A DNA stretch of 64,000 nt from Aquimarina aquimarini (GCF_900299535.1 NZ_OMKE01000010.1:1-64000); one strand, 5' to 3'; positions 46,561 through 55,718 are shown, counted from the stretch's first letter. The notes: generated by a model from the sequence alone, not told the origin. Translations and numbers: made by a program.

Positions 46561-47565
46561 ATGGATGAAGTAAAGCAAATCGTAAGTGATATAAAAAATG
46601 GAAATATTAAACCTATATATTTCCTGATGGGTGAAGAACCTTATTATATTGATAGGATTTCTGAATATATAGATAAAAATGTACTTGCTGAAGAAGAAAA
46701 AGGATTCAATCAAATGGTACTATATGGTCGTGATGTAACTATAGATGATATTGTAGCCAATGCAAAGCGTTTTCCTATGATGGCAGAACGACAGGTTGTT
46801 ATTGTAAAGGAAGCGCAAGAATTATCCCGTACAATAGAAAAACTGGCTCCTTATGCAGAGAACCCACAGATGTCTACTGTTCTTGTGATGTGCTATAAGT
46901 ATAAGAAGATTGATAAGAGAAAAAAACTGTATAAAATAGTAGCAAAGAATGGGGTTATTTTTGAAGGAAAAAAGCTCTATGAGAATCAGGTAGCAGATTG
47001 GATACGTAGGGTTTTGGCGGGTGCTAAATATAGTATAGAGCCCAAAGCAGCACAAATGCTAGTAGAATTTTTGGGTACTGACCTTGGCAAAATTAATAAT
47101 GAATTAGATAAATTAAAATTAATAATCCCAGCTGGCTCTCAGATTACTGCAGACCAAATAGAAAAGAATATCGGTATAAGTAAAGAGTTTAATAATTTTG
47201 AACTCCGTAAAGCTATAGGAACCAGAAATGTGGTGAAAGCTCATTTGATTATCAATTATTTTGCACAAAACCCAAAGGATAACCCTCTGGTAGTTACCAT
47301 TTCTTTACTTTATGGTTTTTTCTCTCAGGTATTGCAATACCATGGATTGGCAGATAAATCTCAACGTAATGTAGCTGGTGCACTAAAAATCAATCCTTAC
47401 TTTGTAAAAGATTATTCAGAAGCAGCTCAGAATTACCCAATGAAAAAAGTAAGTGCCATTATTGCTTATATCAGAGATGCAGATGTAAAAAGTAAAGGAG
47501 TCGGAGCATCTAATCTTCCCCAAGGAGATATCCTCAAAGAACTACTTGTAAAAATTATGGGATAA
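46561..47565 (+). CDS. holA: DNA polymerase III delta subunit
   Basis: 334 residues. The clamp-loader subunit that opens the sliding clamp. N-terminal IYFLMGEEPYYIDRISEYI replaces the P-loop of related AAA+ proteins, followed by RFPMMAERQVVIVKEAQEL and a C-terminal helical collar domain (SLLYGFFSQVLQYHGLAD). Length and order match HolA throughout. Its divergent neighbour is the HSDR_N protein. Confidence 0.95.
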   Translation: MDEVKQIVSDIKNGNIKPIYFLMGEEPYYIDRISEYIDKNVLAEEEKGFNQMVLYGRDVTIDDIVANAKRFPMMAERQVVIVKEAQELSRTIEKLAPYAENPQMSTVLVMCYKYKKIDKRKKLYKIVAKNGVIFEGKKLYENQVADWIRRVLAGAKYSIEPKAAQMLVEFLGTDLGKINNELDKLKLIIPAGSQITADQIEKNIGISKEFNNFELRKAIGTRNVVKAHLIINYFAQNPKDNPLVVTISLLYGFFSQVLQYHGLADKSQRNVAGALKINPYFVKDYSEAAQNYPMKKVSAIIAYIRDADVKSKGVGASNLPQGDILKELLVKIMG

Positions 47566-48036
47566 TCTTTTACCAATCATTTTGATTATTCATTGTCCAG
47601 TTAAAAGAAATCACTTCTTTCGTATTTTAAAATATAAGATTTGATGGAGTGTTTTGTTGACTTCTATTAGGGTATGCGATAATTAATACCTGTCTCTGTT
47701 TGTGAATGACAAACAATATATAGTATAAAGATAAGCTGATTTGTCATTCTATATGAATCCACTTATATCAAAAAACGATTATTTTCCTTTGAATAAATAG
47801 TATAAGCAAAGTTGGTATAAAAACTACTTGCAATACAGTCTGTGTTTTATGTCATTTAGTTGATAATCAGATTTTTCCTGTTAATAAGAATATAAAAAGC
47901 GTGTTTGTCGGTAAGCTACTGTGTTATGTCGAATAATTGTTTAAAGTGTTCATTATCAGTACTTATTTTAGTATTTTACAATCCCCCCGTTTGCGTTTGC
48001 ACTTCAACTATAGTTTTAATTTTATTTAGCATTGAT
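47566..48036. other. Gene-free region upstream of the second T6SS island
   Basis: 470 bases between the holA stop and the vgrG ATG. I find no gene with coding character. A frame open from a TTG at 47905 runs into vgrG but is hydrophobic and Cys-rich and looks random. The region marks a change from core genes to the island and should hold the promoter of the vgrG operon; no conserved -7/-33 pair is clear enough to call. Confidence 0.5.
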
Positions 48037-49812
48037 ATGGCACTACAGTCACAAATCCAGATTTTTATTGGGGGAGCTCCAATAAAAGCATTCAAAACAT
48101 TCAATTTATTTCAGGAGATTGATAGTCATCATGATTTTGAGTTGATATGTCGCACCGATATTTTAGAAAATGGATCAGAAGAATTGGCCTCGCAGACCAA
48201 AAATTTTCTGGGAGAAATCTTTATTCTACAAGTAGAAGCCTTTGGAGTATCAGGAGGATATAAAGAACTTGAATTCAAAGGGGTAGTGACCTCTGTAAAT
48301 GTTAAAAAAGGGCATCGTCATTCTGATACTGATAATGTGATCATCTCAGGAAAAAGTAGTTCTGTCATAGCAGACGATGGGCCACATTATAGTTCCTATA
48401 ATGACACGGGTTTATCAGAAATATTGACCCAAACTTTTCAAGGATACGATATATCCAAATTAGAAACTGCTTTTACCCCCGTAAAATCAACACCATTACA
48501 TTATAGTGTACAGCAAAATGAGAGTTCATACGAATATGCCAGTCGTTTGGCAGCACAGTATAGTGAGTGGTTTTATTACGATGGTAAAAAACTTATTTTT
48601 GGTAATACAGACTATAAAACGATTCCACTTCAATACGGCTTTGATTTGCAAGAATTCTCATTAGAATTAGCGCCCAAACCCAATAAATATAAATACTTCA
48701 CCAATGATTATATAACCGATCAACAACATGAGAAATCTACATCAGAGGTTGATACGGGAGTTAATGGTTTTAATCAATTTACCAGTGAGAAGAGCAATAC
48801 CTTATATGCCAAAGAAACGGCCGTATATATCAATTCTTATGATGATCCACAACTAAAACAACGTCTGGACACCCATGTAGAGCAACAAAAGAAAGCAGTA
48901 GAGGTAAAACAAGTAATTCTAAGAGGTAAAAGTGATAATCCAGGAGTGCATTTGGGGGATGTAGTCACCATACAAGATGGTGTTATGAGCTACGGATCGT
49001 TTAGGATAACAAAAGTAAGCCACCATGCCATAGAAAACGGAAAGTATGTCAATAAATTTGAAGGAGTAACAGCAGATATCGATGTGTACCCCAATACCAA
49101 TATGATGGCGTTTCCCAAAAGTGAAGCTCAGGTAGCATCTGTAGTAGAAAATGTAGACCCTCAAGGAATTAGCAGAATAAGAGTACAATTTCCATGGCAA
49201 AAACCGTTGGGCGAGATCACTCCCTGGTTACGGGTAGTAGCACCTCATGCGGGTGGAGAAAAAGGATTTCATTTTATACCAGAAAAAGGAGAAGAAGTAC
49301 TCATAGGTTTTGAAGGCGGTAATGCAGAACGTCCCTATGTTATTGGCAGTTTGTATACAGGAGGAGCACACCCCAGTGGTTTTCAAAGTGATGCCAATGA
49401 TATCAAAGCAATACAATCTCGTAGTGGTACCAAAATGATTATGAATGATAAGGTAGGTAGTATGTTGCTCACCGATAAAGGCACGGCCTCTATGATGATG
49501 GATGGTGGGGGTAATACCAAAATGGCTACAAATACCAGTCATACTACAAGTGTTGGCGAGGACTCTAGTGTTCTTAAAATGGATGCTGATGGTAATATAG
49601 ACCTTACCGGAAAAGAAAAATTAACCATAACAATCGGAGAAAGCAGTATTTCAATGCTTAAAGATGGTACCGTAAAAATACAAGGAAAGGCAATCACTGT
49701 AGAAGGTGATGATATTGGGGTAGGCGCACATAAATCTACAGCAATTTTTTCTCCTAGCAATCATATCGCAGGAAATACAAAAATGGATGGCGGAGATGTT
49801 TTTATTAATTAA
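48037..49812 (+). CDS. vgrG: T6SS spike protein VgrG (TssI)
   Basis: 591 residues from the ATG at 48037 (MALQSQIQIFIGGAPIKAFK). gp27-like base domains fill ~1-360, including NESSYEYASRLAAQYSEWFYY, then the gp5 OB fold (~375-460: RIRVQFPWQKPLGE, GFHFIPEKGEEVLIGF, GGNAERPYVIGSLY) and a beta-helix spike rich in Gly, Met and Asp. It punctures target cells at the tip of the T6SS tube and carries the cargo encoded behind it. The OB region is nearly the same as that of the partial VgrG at 1-797. It heads the second payload operon. Confidence 0.95.
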   Translation: MALQSQIQIFIGGAPIKAFKTFNLFQEIDSHHDFELICRTDILENGSEELASQTKNFLGEIFILQVEAFGVSGGYKELEFKGVVTSVNVKKGHRHSDTDNVIISGKSSSVIADDGPHYSSYNDTGLSEILTQTFQGYDISKLETAFTPVKSTPLHYSVQQNESSYEYASRLAAQYSEWFYYDGKKLIFGNTDYKTIPLQYGFDLQEFSLELAPKPNKYKYFTNDYITDQQHEKSTSEVDTGVNGFNQFTSEKSNTLYAKETAVYINSYDDPQLKQRLDTHVEQQKKAVEVKQVILRGKSDNPGVHLGDVVTIQDGVMSYGSFRITKVSHHAIENGKYVNKFEGVTADIDVYPNTNMMAFPKSEAQVASVVENVDPQGISRIRVQFPWQKPLGEITPWLRVVAPHAGGEKGFHFIPEKGEEVLIGFEGGNAERPYVIGSLYTGGAHPSGFQSDANDIKAIQSRSGTKMIMNDKVGSMLLTDKGTASMMMDGGGNTKMATNTSHTTSVGEDSSVLKMDADGNIDLTGKEKLTITIGESSISMLKDGTVKIQGKAITVEGDDIGVGAHKSTAIFSPSNHIAGNTKMDGGDVFIN

Positions 49813-49826
49813 AACTGCAAAGTAAT

Positions 49827-50786
49827 ATGTTTGGTAAAAAGGATACTACAATTATGATCTCTAAGCCGTTTTCTGATCGATATACCTTGTTTATTGATAG
49901 TAAAATGATCGCTGCAAATGTAACAATGAACTCTAAGACGCGTATGCGTTGGGAGTTTACCATACACCGTGTTACAACAGAATATCTAGAAATCTCTTTA
50001 TTACAATTAGAAAACACCCTTATAGAAAGTGATAATCCAATGATTAAAGATATTTCTTCTATGAGTCAGGCTTTTGGCAAAATGTATTCAGAATTACATT
50101 TGATTATAACCCATACAGGAGAAGTGCTGGAAGTATTAAATATGGATTTGATACTAGACAAGTGGAATATTGCCAAAAAAGAAATGGAAAAAGCAATTGA
50201 GCATTCTCCTGAGGCAAAAGAAATTCTAGTGCTTAATGATGAGATTTTTAAAGATAAAGAAAAAGTAAAGCTGGCCATTGGCGCCAATGATTTTCTAAAT
50301 CTTTATTTTCCATATGCCTATGGCAAATCACTACCCTATAAAAATGGAGACATTGTAACTCATAATTTTCTGAACTCAAATACACTTCAATGGAAAACTA
50401 AGGTAAAAGCAAAAGAAGAAGATACCTCAACAGGAACCCTGTTTTTGGTAGACGTATCTGCAGAACCCTATGGTATATTAACCAGAAGCTGGCATCAAAA
50501 AGCATATAAGAATTTTGAAAAAGTAATGGATATCAAAAAGCTGGAAGCCTTGCTAAAAAAAGAAAGTCAATATACCATTGCAAAAGATACAGGTAAACTA
50601 TTAGAAGTACACTCTTGTAATAAAGAGGTGGTTGATCAAGAAAAGCTATATACAGTCATGACGTATAATATGGTAGCAGATCATAAAAATCAAAAAGCAG
50701 ATACTAACCAAAAATCGGCAAACTCAACAAAAAATGAATATACAAAACCTAATAGTAAAAGGTCTTTTTTAATCGATGACCTATAA
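49827..50786 (+). CDS. Possible effector adaptor between VgrG and PAAR-like effector
   Basis: 319 residues, soluble, no known family recognised by eye. It occupies the same slot as the 331-residue protein at 797-1792. Shared pattern: a strand pair LHLIITHTGEVLEVLNMDLILDKW split in two, helix EAKEILVLNDEIFKDKEKVK, then FLNLYFPYAYGK. Its C-terminal ~100 residues have strands and a basic Ser/Asn-rich tail ending in KRSFLIDDL. The gap to vgrG is 14 bases, and to the effector 15. Adaptor or chaperone function is inferred from the double occurrence. Confidence 0.82.
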   Translation: MFGKKDTTIMISKPFSDRYTLFIDSKMIAANVTMNSKTRMRWEFTIHRVTTEYLEISLLQLENTLIESDNPMIKDISSMSQAFGKMYSELHLIITHTGEVLEVLNMDLILDKWNIAKKEMEKAIEHSPEAKEILVLNDEIFKDKEKVKLAIGANDFLNLYFPYAYGKSLPYKNGDIVTHNFLNSNTLQWKTKVKAKEEDTSTGTLFLVDVSAEPYGILTRSWHQKAYKNFEKVMDIKKLEALLKKESQYTIAKDTGKLLEVHSCNKEVVDQEKLYTVMTYNMVADHKNQKADTNQKSANSTKNEYTKPNSKRSFLIDDL

Positions 50787-50801
50787 ACAGATCAAATAGT
50801 A

Positions 50802-52385
50802 ATGGGCAATAAAATAATTACAGAAAAAGATTTTTGGATGTGTTCTACAGGGTGCGTACCCGCACCTTTTCAAGGAACTGCTTCCCGCCCCAAAACCAAA
50901 CCAGGAGAGGTCTATATTACCGAGCGAGATACCTCTACAGCTAGTTTTATAGATTTTGGCTGTAGTAAATACATGTGGATAGCCGCTCTTGCTGCCGCTG
51001 TATTGGTAGTAGGTGTTATTGTAGTAGGAGTACTCACCGTAGCAACAGGCGGAGCAGCCTTATTGATTATCGGTGCTATTGCAGGAGCCGCAGGAGCCAC
51101 ATTTGGTGGTGTTGTAGGAGGGCTGTTATGTGGGCAACAGCTAAGCGGAAAACGTACATGGATTGGTACCAAAAATAATTTTAAAGTAATAGGTACCCCT
51201 ACCATAACAGGAAATAGCACAATGACCTGTGCCGCAGGAGGGAGTATAAAATTTATGCCTAATATCAAGAATTGGTGGCAAGCCATATCGCTGACATCAG
51301 CCAATTATATAGGAGAGATTTTTCAAGGGATGATGATTGGGGTTACTGTAGGTGCCGCAGGCATGGCATATTTAGGCGGTGCAGCCGCTTATAGTGTAGG
51401 GGGGATGAGAGCTGTAGGGCAGGCAGGATTAAAATTTCTGGCAAGCACACCAAGAAACCTTGTTGTTAATGCTATAGAGAGTGTGAGTAAGGTTGGGCTA
51501 CTTTTTAGAGGAGTTGGTGGTGGTCAAGGAGCATTACAATCCTATGGAGAAACGGGGAGTGTTACTTATGACTCTGTAAAAGAAGGTGTGATTGGCGGAG
51601 AAATGAGTGCCTATCGGGTAGTTACAGGACAAGGTAGTTGGAACGATGTATGGGGTACTGCCATGATGTTTTTACCTGTAGGGCAAGGAAAACGAGATGT
51701 AGAAAACAGTTTTCGTAGTGCTGCAGATGATGCCCAAGTAAGAGACGCAGAACCAATAAGAACGGACGAACCAGAAACTACTACCAAAGCAGATGAGCCC
51801 GAAACTGCTAGAACGGATGAGCCAGAAACCAACAAATCTGATGAACCCGAAACCACCAAAGCAGACGAAGAAGAAGGAAACACTACCCGAAATACAGAAA
51901 GTGAATCTCCTACAAAACCTACTAAAGATGGGAAAGCGTATGAGGAGGGGAGTAATGCTAAAAAACCATCTTATCAACACGGACAAAGCGATGGAGGACC
52001 AGGAACATGGCAAAAAGAAACTACTCCTCAAAAAGGTGCAGAATATCAGGAAAAAGTTACCGGTGCACCTAGAGATACAGAGTATGTAGTACCATCAGAG
52101 CGTATGGCTAGTGGCAAAAAGAAATTTGACGGTTATGATCCTGAAACAAATACTTTGATTGATGCTAAAGATTGGGACGGATGGCCTCCGGAAGGTAACT
52201 CAAGTTTTGATACTTTTGCACAACAAAAAGAAAAAACAAACATTTTAAATGACTCAAGGATTGCAGAACAGAATGGTTCAAATCTAGAATATCATGTGCC
52301 AACACAAGCTAAAAAACAGCAAATCATTGAAATTATGGGTAATGACATGCCCGATAATTTTGATATAGTAGTAACACCTAAATAG
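50802..52385 (+). CDS. PAAR-like effector with DEPET-repeat linker and C-terminal Tox-REase-5-like nuclease
   Basis: 527 residues. The N-terminal part (1-165) is PAAR-like (WMCSTGCVPAPF; NSTMTCAAGGSIKFMP) with a Gly/Ala/Val-rich double membrane segment at ~58-110 and another hydrophobic stretch at ~165-215, as in transmembrane-type cargo. Residues ~317-360 are a degenerate nine-residue repeat (DEPET plus four). The toxin tip begins at ~414 (YQEKVTGAPRDTEYVV) and holds a PD-(D/E)xK-type site: FDGYDPETN (Asp443/Asp446) and LIDAK (Asp454, Lys456). This is the Tox-REase-5 pattern, a DNase fold known from T6SS effectors. Cognate immunity should be the gene immediately downstream. Confidence 0.87.
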   Translation: MGNKIITEKDFWMCSTGCVPAPFQGTASRPKTKPGEVYITERDTSTASFIDFGCSKYMWIAALAAAVLVVGVIVVGVLTVATGGAALLIIGAIAGAAGATFGGVVGGLLCGQQLSGKRTWIGTKNNFKVIGTPTITGNSTMTCAAGGSIKFMPNIKNWWQAISLTSANYIGEIFQGMMIGVTVGAAGMAYLGGAAAYSVGGMRAVGQAGLKFLASTPRNLVVNAIESVSKVGLLFRGVGGGQGALQSYGETGSVTYDSVKEGVIGGEMSAYRVVTGQGSWNDVWGTAMMFLPVGQGKRDVENSFRSAADDAQVRDAEPIRTDEPETTTKADEPETARTDEPETNKSDEPETTKADEEEGNTTRNTESESPTKPTKDGKAYEEGSNAKKPSYQHGQSDGGPGTWQKETTPQKGAEYQEKVTGAPRDTEYVVPSERMASGKKKFDGYDPETNTLIDAKDWDGWPPEGNSSFDTFAQQKEKTNILNDSRIAEQNGSNLEYHVPTQAKKQQIIEIMGNDMPDNFDIVVTPK

Positions 52386-52399
52386 TATTTTACATAAAA

Positions 52400-53098
52400 A
52401 TGAAAATAGATTTTACGCTTGAAAAGATAGAGTTAACAGCTAAAGATTATTTGAAGTATGTTAAAGACATAATAATTTATTTAAAGTCATATGATGATAA
52501 TTTTAATGAATTATCAACATGGGATGAAAAAAATAAGAAAGAATTTAGCTTTGAAAATGATTTGTCAAATTTTGATTTAAAAAATTTAGATAAGGTTGTA
52601 ATAATAAATAATAATATTGCCTATAAAAATCCAGATCCAAGTGATAAAAAATTTGCAAAGAATTCAAAATCTTGGGCAGGTTTTAACTCTTCTTTTACCT
52701 ATAAAAACTCAAATATTATTCTGAATATATTTCAAGGGTCATATGATAATATGCCTTGTAAATTAGAATTAATATTTAATGATAATAATTTGTCTGAAAA
52801 TTACATAGTAGACCTTATTTATTTTATTTCTGAAAAAATTAATATCTCTTTTGTTAATGTTATTACCACCAATTTCTTCCTCAGGGTTAGACAAAAAGGT
52901 AAAAAGTCAATAGGTTGGATAAATTATGTAAGTAACAAAGATTTTTCAAAGTATTTATATGAAAATGAAGTAAAAAAGATTACCGATAATGGTGTTATTT
53001 TTAAAATTTCCGATAAAATGCCATTAGATACAGACGAAGAATTAGTAAATAGATCTATACAATTGGCAAATGAATTAGCTAGGCAGAGTAAAAAGTAA
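52400..53098 (+). CDS. Immunity-like protein A, probable partner of the nuclease effector
   Basis: 232 residues, acidic, cytoplasmic, 14 bases behind the effector. It is paralogous to the next gene: both have an N-terminal helix pattern ending in WDEKNKKEFSF or WGKTAKAKKEF, then a NPDPSDKKFAKNSKSWAGF-type block, and a IGWINYV/IGWMTYI motif near the middle of the C-terminal half. This fits an Imm52-like immunity fold, a family known to guard against Tox-REase-5 toxins, but the assignment is by pattern only. Composition is clearly more AT-rich than the effector gene. Confidence 0.78.
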   Translation: MKIDFTLEKIELTAKDYLKYVKDIIIYLKSYDDNFNELSTWDEKNKKEFSFENDLSNFDLKNLDKVVIINNNIAYKNPDPSDKKFAKNSKSWAGFNSSFTYKNSNIILNIFQGSYDNMPCKLELIFNDNNLSENYIVDLIYFISEKINISFVNVITTNFFLRVRQKGKKSIGWINYVSNKDFSKYLYENEVKKITDNGVIFKISDKMPLDTDEELVNRSIQLANELARQSKK

Positions 53099-53114
53099 TT
53101 GTTGTAATTAAATA

Positions 53115-53879
53115 ATGGAAGAATATATATTACAAATAAAGTTCAAAAATAAAGCTATTACTCCTAGAGAGTATATTGCTAAGAGTAAACAAATACTTAT
53201 TGAACTGGAAAACTTTGATCCAATTTTTAAAGACTTTTTTGGTTGGGGAAAAACAGCAAAAGCTAAAAAAGAATTCAAATCAGATAAAAGCGATTTTGAA
53301 AACATTGTTTTTGAGCAAATTAAAAATGATAAGATTGTTTATTATAATGATGATCCTAATGACAAAAAAATGTATTTAGATTCAAAATCTTGGTTACCAT
53401 ATAGCAATTCTTATTCTAATACTACCAAGGTAAATGATGGTCAAATTACAATAGCTATTACTTATGGTGACACAAAAAAAGACATAGGTGTTTTTTTAAT
53501 TAAATTTCCCAAATGTAATTATAAAGAATTCTCTGATTATAATTTTATTAAAGAATTGATGATTAAATGCACTAGTTTTTTTGATTCAATTTATACGGTC
53601 GTTATATCCCATGATTTTATTGATAAGGTTTTAGATAAAAATAAAAAGTTTTGGATTGGCTGGATGACCTATATAAAGAACCAAAATATTCTAAACGAAT
53701 TATCAAGTAGCAATTTTCTATATCAAAAAGAGCATATGTATGAAGGAACTTTTTTTTCACTGTCAGAAGATAGACCAAATGCAAGTGATGACGTACTTAT
53801 AAACAAAGTTATCGAAATGCGCAATAAATTAGGGAGTCAAGGGTATTTAAATTATTCAAAGGAATTATCAAATTCTTAG
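53115..53879 (+). CDS. Immunity-like protein B, paralogue of A
   Basis: 254 residues, acidic and Lys-rich. It aligns with the preceding gene through NDDPNDKKMYLDSKSWLPY, IGWMTYIKNQNI and a shared C-terminal end (SEDRPNASDDVLINKVIEM against KMPLDTDEELVNRSIQL). It lies 16 bases downstream. A second, diverged immunity gene of the same family may protect against toxin variants of other strains. Which of the two binds the local toxin cannot be told from sequence. Confidence 0.75.
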   Translation: MEEYILQIKFKNKAITPREYIAKSKQILIELENFDPIFKDFFGWGKTAKAKKEFKSDKSDFENIVFEQIKNDKIVYYNDDPNDKKMYLDSKSWLPYSNSYSNTTKVNDGQITIAITYGDTKKDIGVFLIKFPKCNYKEFSDYNFIKELMIKCTSFFDSIYTVVISHDFIDKVLDKNKKFWIGWMTYIKNQNILNELSSSNFLYQKEHMYEGTFFSLSEDRPNASDDVLINKVIEMRNKLGSQGYLNYSKELSNS

Positions 53880-53970
53880 AGTGTATAAAGTATGGTTAAA
53901 TAGTATTATTAGAGGATTTATTATCAAATAATGAAATGTCAAATGATAGAAATAATTTAGCTTAAAAAGA

Positions 53971-54384
53971 ATGAAATACTATTTAACTAATTGCCTAGGA
54001 GAAAAAGGTGAAGAGTCAAATCTAGAAGCCCTCAAAAAAATGATTAAAAATACTTCTTTTAATGAATGGAAAAAGGGTAGTGGTGATTGTGCAATTAATT
54101 TTCTTGATACTAATGAGCAGTTAATTTTTTTTAAGCTAGAACAAGGTGTTTTTATAATGCAAGATCCTGACTATCTTATCCCAATGACAGCAGACAAAAT
54201 AAAGCAGAAAGCAAAAACATTGACACATTATGTAGGGGGAAATGAAATGAATATTCCCGATAGCTCTTTATGTAATGAAGAAGATGCTTTTAAAATTTTA
54301 AAAAGGTTTGCACAAAATAAAGAACTCTCAAATAAATATAAATGGATTGACCTTTATGAAATAGAATTTGATCATGGTTTTTAA
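53971..54384 (+). CDS. Imm1-like immunity protein
   Basis: 137 residues. The C-terminal region has the pattern of the Imm1 family: EMNIPDSSLCNEEDAFKIL, then LKRFAQNKELSNKYKWIDL, where a conserved Trp follows a helix. N-terminal MKYYLTNCLGEKGEESN is without clear homology. Imm1 proteins guard against nucleases and deaminases of polymorphic toxin systems. No toxin for it remains intact here, so it is an orphan immunity gene or relates to the broken toxin tip at 55859. Confidence 0.62.
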   Translation: MKYYLTNCLGEKGEESNLEALKKMIKNTSFNEWKKGSGDCAINFLDTNEQLIFFKLEQGVFIMQDPDYLIPMTADKIKQKAKTLTHYVGGNEMNIPDSSLCNEEDAFKILKRFAQNKELSNKYKWIDLYEIEFDHGF

Positions 54385-54409
54385 AGATAAAGAGCTTTAA
54401 TTTTTTAAT

Positions 54410-54979
54410 ATGAAGATAATAGAAAAAATAATTGATCATACAAATTGGTTGAACGATAAAAAAGGTAGCCAACTGGATATCGAAAATGAAGAAATAAGTA
54501 TTTTTAATTTTGAAAACATCGATTTAAATAGTGGAATTTTTACAAATGTTAATTTTTTTGAAATTGATATTATAAATATAAATTTTAGTGGTTCTTATTT
54601 TTTTAATTGTGTTTTTAAAAATATAATTTTTATAAATATAAATCTTAGGAAAAGTGAATTTCACGATTGTCACTTTGTTAATTGTAGTATTGAAAAATCG
54701 AATATTACTAAAGCTGAGTTTTTTAATTTAAAAGCAAATAATGTAAGTTTTTTAGAAGTAGATTTAGGTTGGACATTTATTGATAGTTCAAGTTTTGTTG
54801 AAAGCACTTTTGATGAAGTTGTTTTAGAGGGTACAATTTTTTCTGATACCAAAACAGTAAACACCAAATTTAAAAACCTTATATTTTCTAAGAAGTACCC
54901 TTTAAAATATTCAGAGAATAAGAACATTACTTTTATAGAAGATGAAAAAAAACTTATAAGGAAAACAACTATCATATAA
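54410..54979 (+). CDS. Pentapeptide-repeat protein
   Basis: 189 residues. From ~25 to ~165 it shows the five-residue A(D/N)LXX-type ladder in a degenerate Phe/Ile-rich form (FNFENIDLNSGIFTNVNF; SGSYFFNCVFKNIIF; KSEFHDCHFVNCSI), predicted to fold as a right-handed quadrilateral beta-helix. Such proteins mimic DNA and can protect gyrase or occur as immunity factors. Very AT-rich, in the middle of an immunity array. Function inferred. Confidence 0.72.
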   Translation: MKIIEKIIDHTNWLNDKKGSQLDIENEEISIFNFENIDLNSGIFTNVNFFEIDIININFSGSYFFNCVFKNIIFININLRKSEFHDCHFVNCSIEKSNITKAEFFNLKANNVSFLEVDLGWTFIDSSSFVESTFDEVVLEGTIFSDTKTVNTKFKNLIFSKKYPLKYSENKNITFIEDEKKLIRKTTII

Positions 54980-55000
54980 AAATAACAGACAAAACTAGGT

Positions 55001-55309
55001 TTGCATAGTAGAAATAGAAAAAATAGTGTAAAAAAAATAGTTTTGCTTTTAATAAAGCAAAAAGGAAATATAGATTCTTCTTACTTTTTTAATCAAATAT
55101 TTACTCGTTTAGGGATTTTTAATTCAGTGCATGATGTAATTGATGATTTATCTAAAGAAGGCTTGATTATGAGCGATGGGTATTTTGATGAAAAACTTGT
55201 TAAAGATGGTTGGGATATAGAGTGGGTTTTTAAAGATAAAGGACCTAGCAAAGGACTAAAAGAAGTTTTACAAGATCCACCACCGATTAAGTATAATGTT
55301 TTAAAATAA
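55001..55309 (+). CDS. Small winged-helix-like protein of unknown function
   Basis: 102 residues if the TTG at 55001 is the start; no ATG is available before Met58, so this is either a rare start or a 5'-trimmed gene. The body (VKKIVLLLIKQKGNIDSSYF, then IDDLSKEGLIMSDGYFDEKL) has the spacing of a winged helix. It sits five bases before the next gene. Immunity-array context is the only clue to a role. Confidence 0.55.
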   Translation: MHSRNRKNSVKKIVLLLIKQKGNIDSSYFFNQIFTRLGIFNSVHDVIDDLSKEGLIMSDGYFDEKLVKDGWDIEWVFKDKGPSKGLKEVLQDPPPIKYNVLK

Positions 55310-55313
55310 AAAA

Positions 55314-55718
55314 ATGAAATACTCAGATTTAGATAAAAAATTACAAGAAGCTATTGAAAAAGCTGAGAATATTGCTATCGAAAATATAAAAGAACATCAA
55401 AGCTTTATGCCATTTATATTACATGGTGAAAAAATGAATAAGGTAAAAAAAATAGTTTCAAAAAATATTGATGAAATTATTGATATTGCGGAAGAAGAAA
55501 TTGCTGAAATGGAAGATTCTGATATTGTCATACTCATTTATCAAGACATAATAAGGTTAAATGATGGAGATGTTAATTCCATTGTTAGTCAGGTATATGG
55601 TTTTGAAGAAGATAGTGGATATAGCTTTGGACTTGGGTATAGAATAGGCAAAGATAAAATACAGTTTTTAAACAAAAGAGTATTTTTAGGGGAAATAAGA
55701 AATTTTCTAATGTTTTAA
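55314..55718 (+). CDS. Small acidic protein of unknown function in the immunity array
   Basis: 134 residues, strongly acidic and helical at first (DLDKKLQEAIEKAENIAIENI), then FMPFILHGEKMNKVKKI, a conserved-looking motif, and a beta end (YSFGLGYRIGKDKIQFLNK). The acidic, small, cytoplasmic character is that of many immunity proteins. No family recognised. Confidence 0.66.
   Translation: MKYSDLDKKLQEAIEKAENIAIENIKEHQSFMPFILHGEKMNKVKKIVSKNIDEIIDIAEEEIAEMEDSDIVILIYQDIIRLNDGDVNSIVSQVYGFEEDSGYSFGLGYRIGKDKIQFLNKRVFLGEIRNFLMF

Noticed and set aside
47905..48036. Extension of the second vgrG to a TTG start
   Set aside because: The added 44 residues are hydrophobic and Cys-rich, unlike any VgrG N-terminus; MALQSQIQIFIGG at 48037 is a normal start.
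51747..51880. Regular repeats resembling a CRISPR or satellite array
   Set aside because: The period is 27 bases without spacers and stays in the coding frame of the effector.
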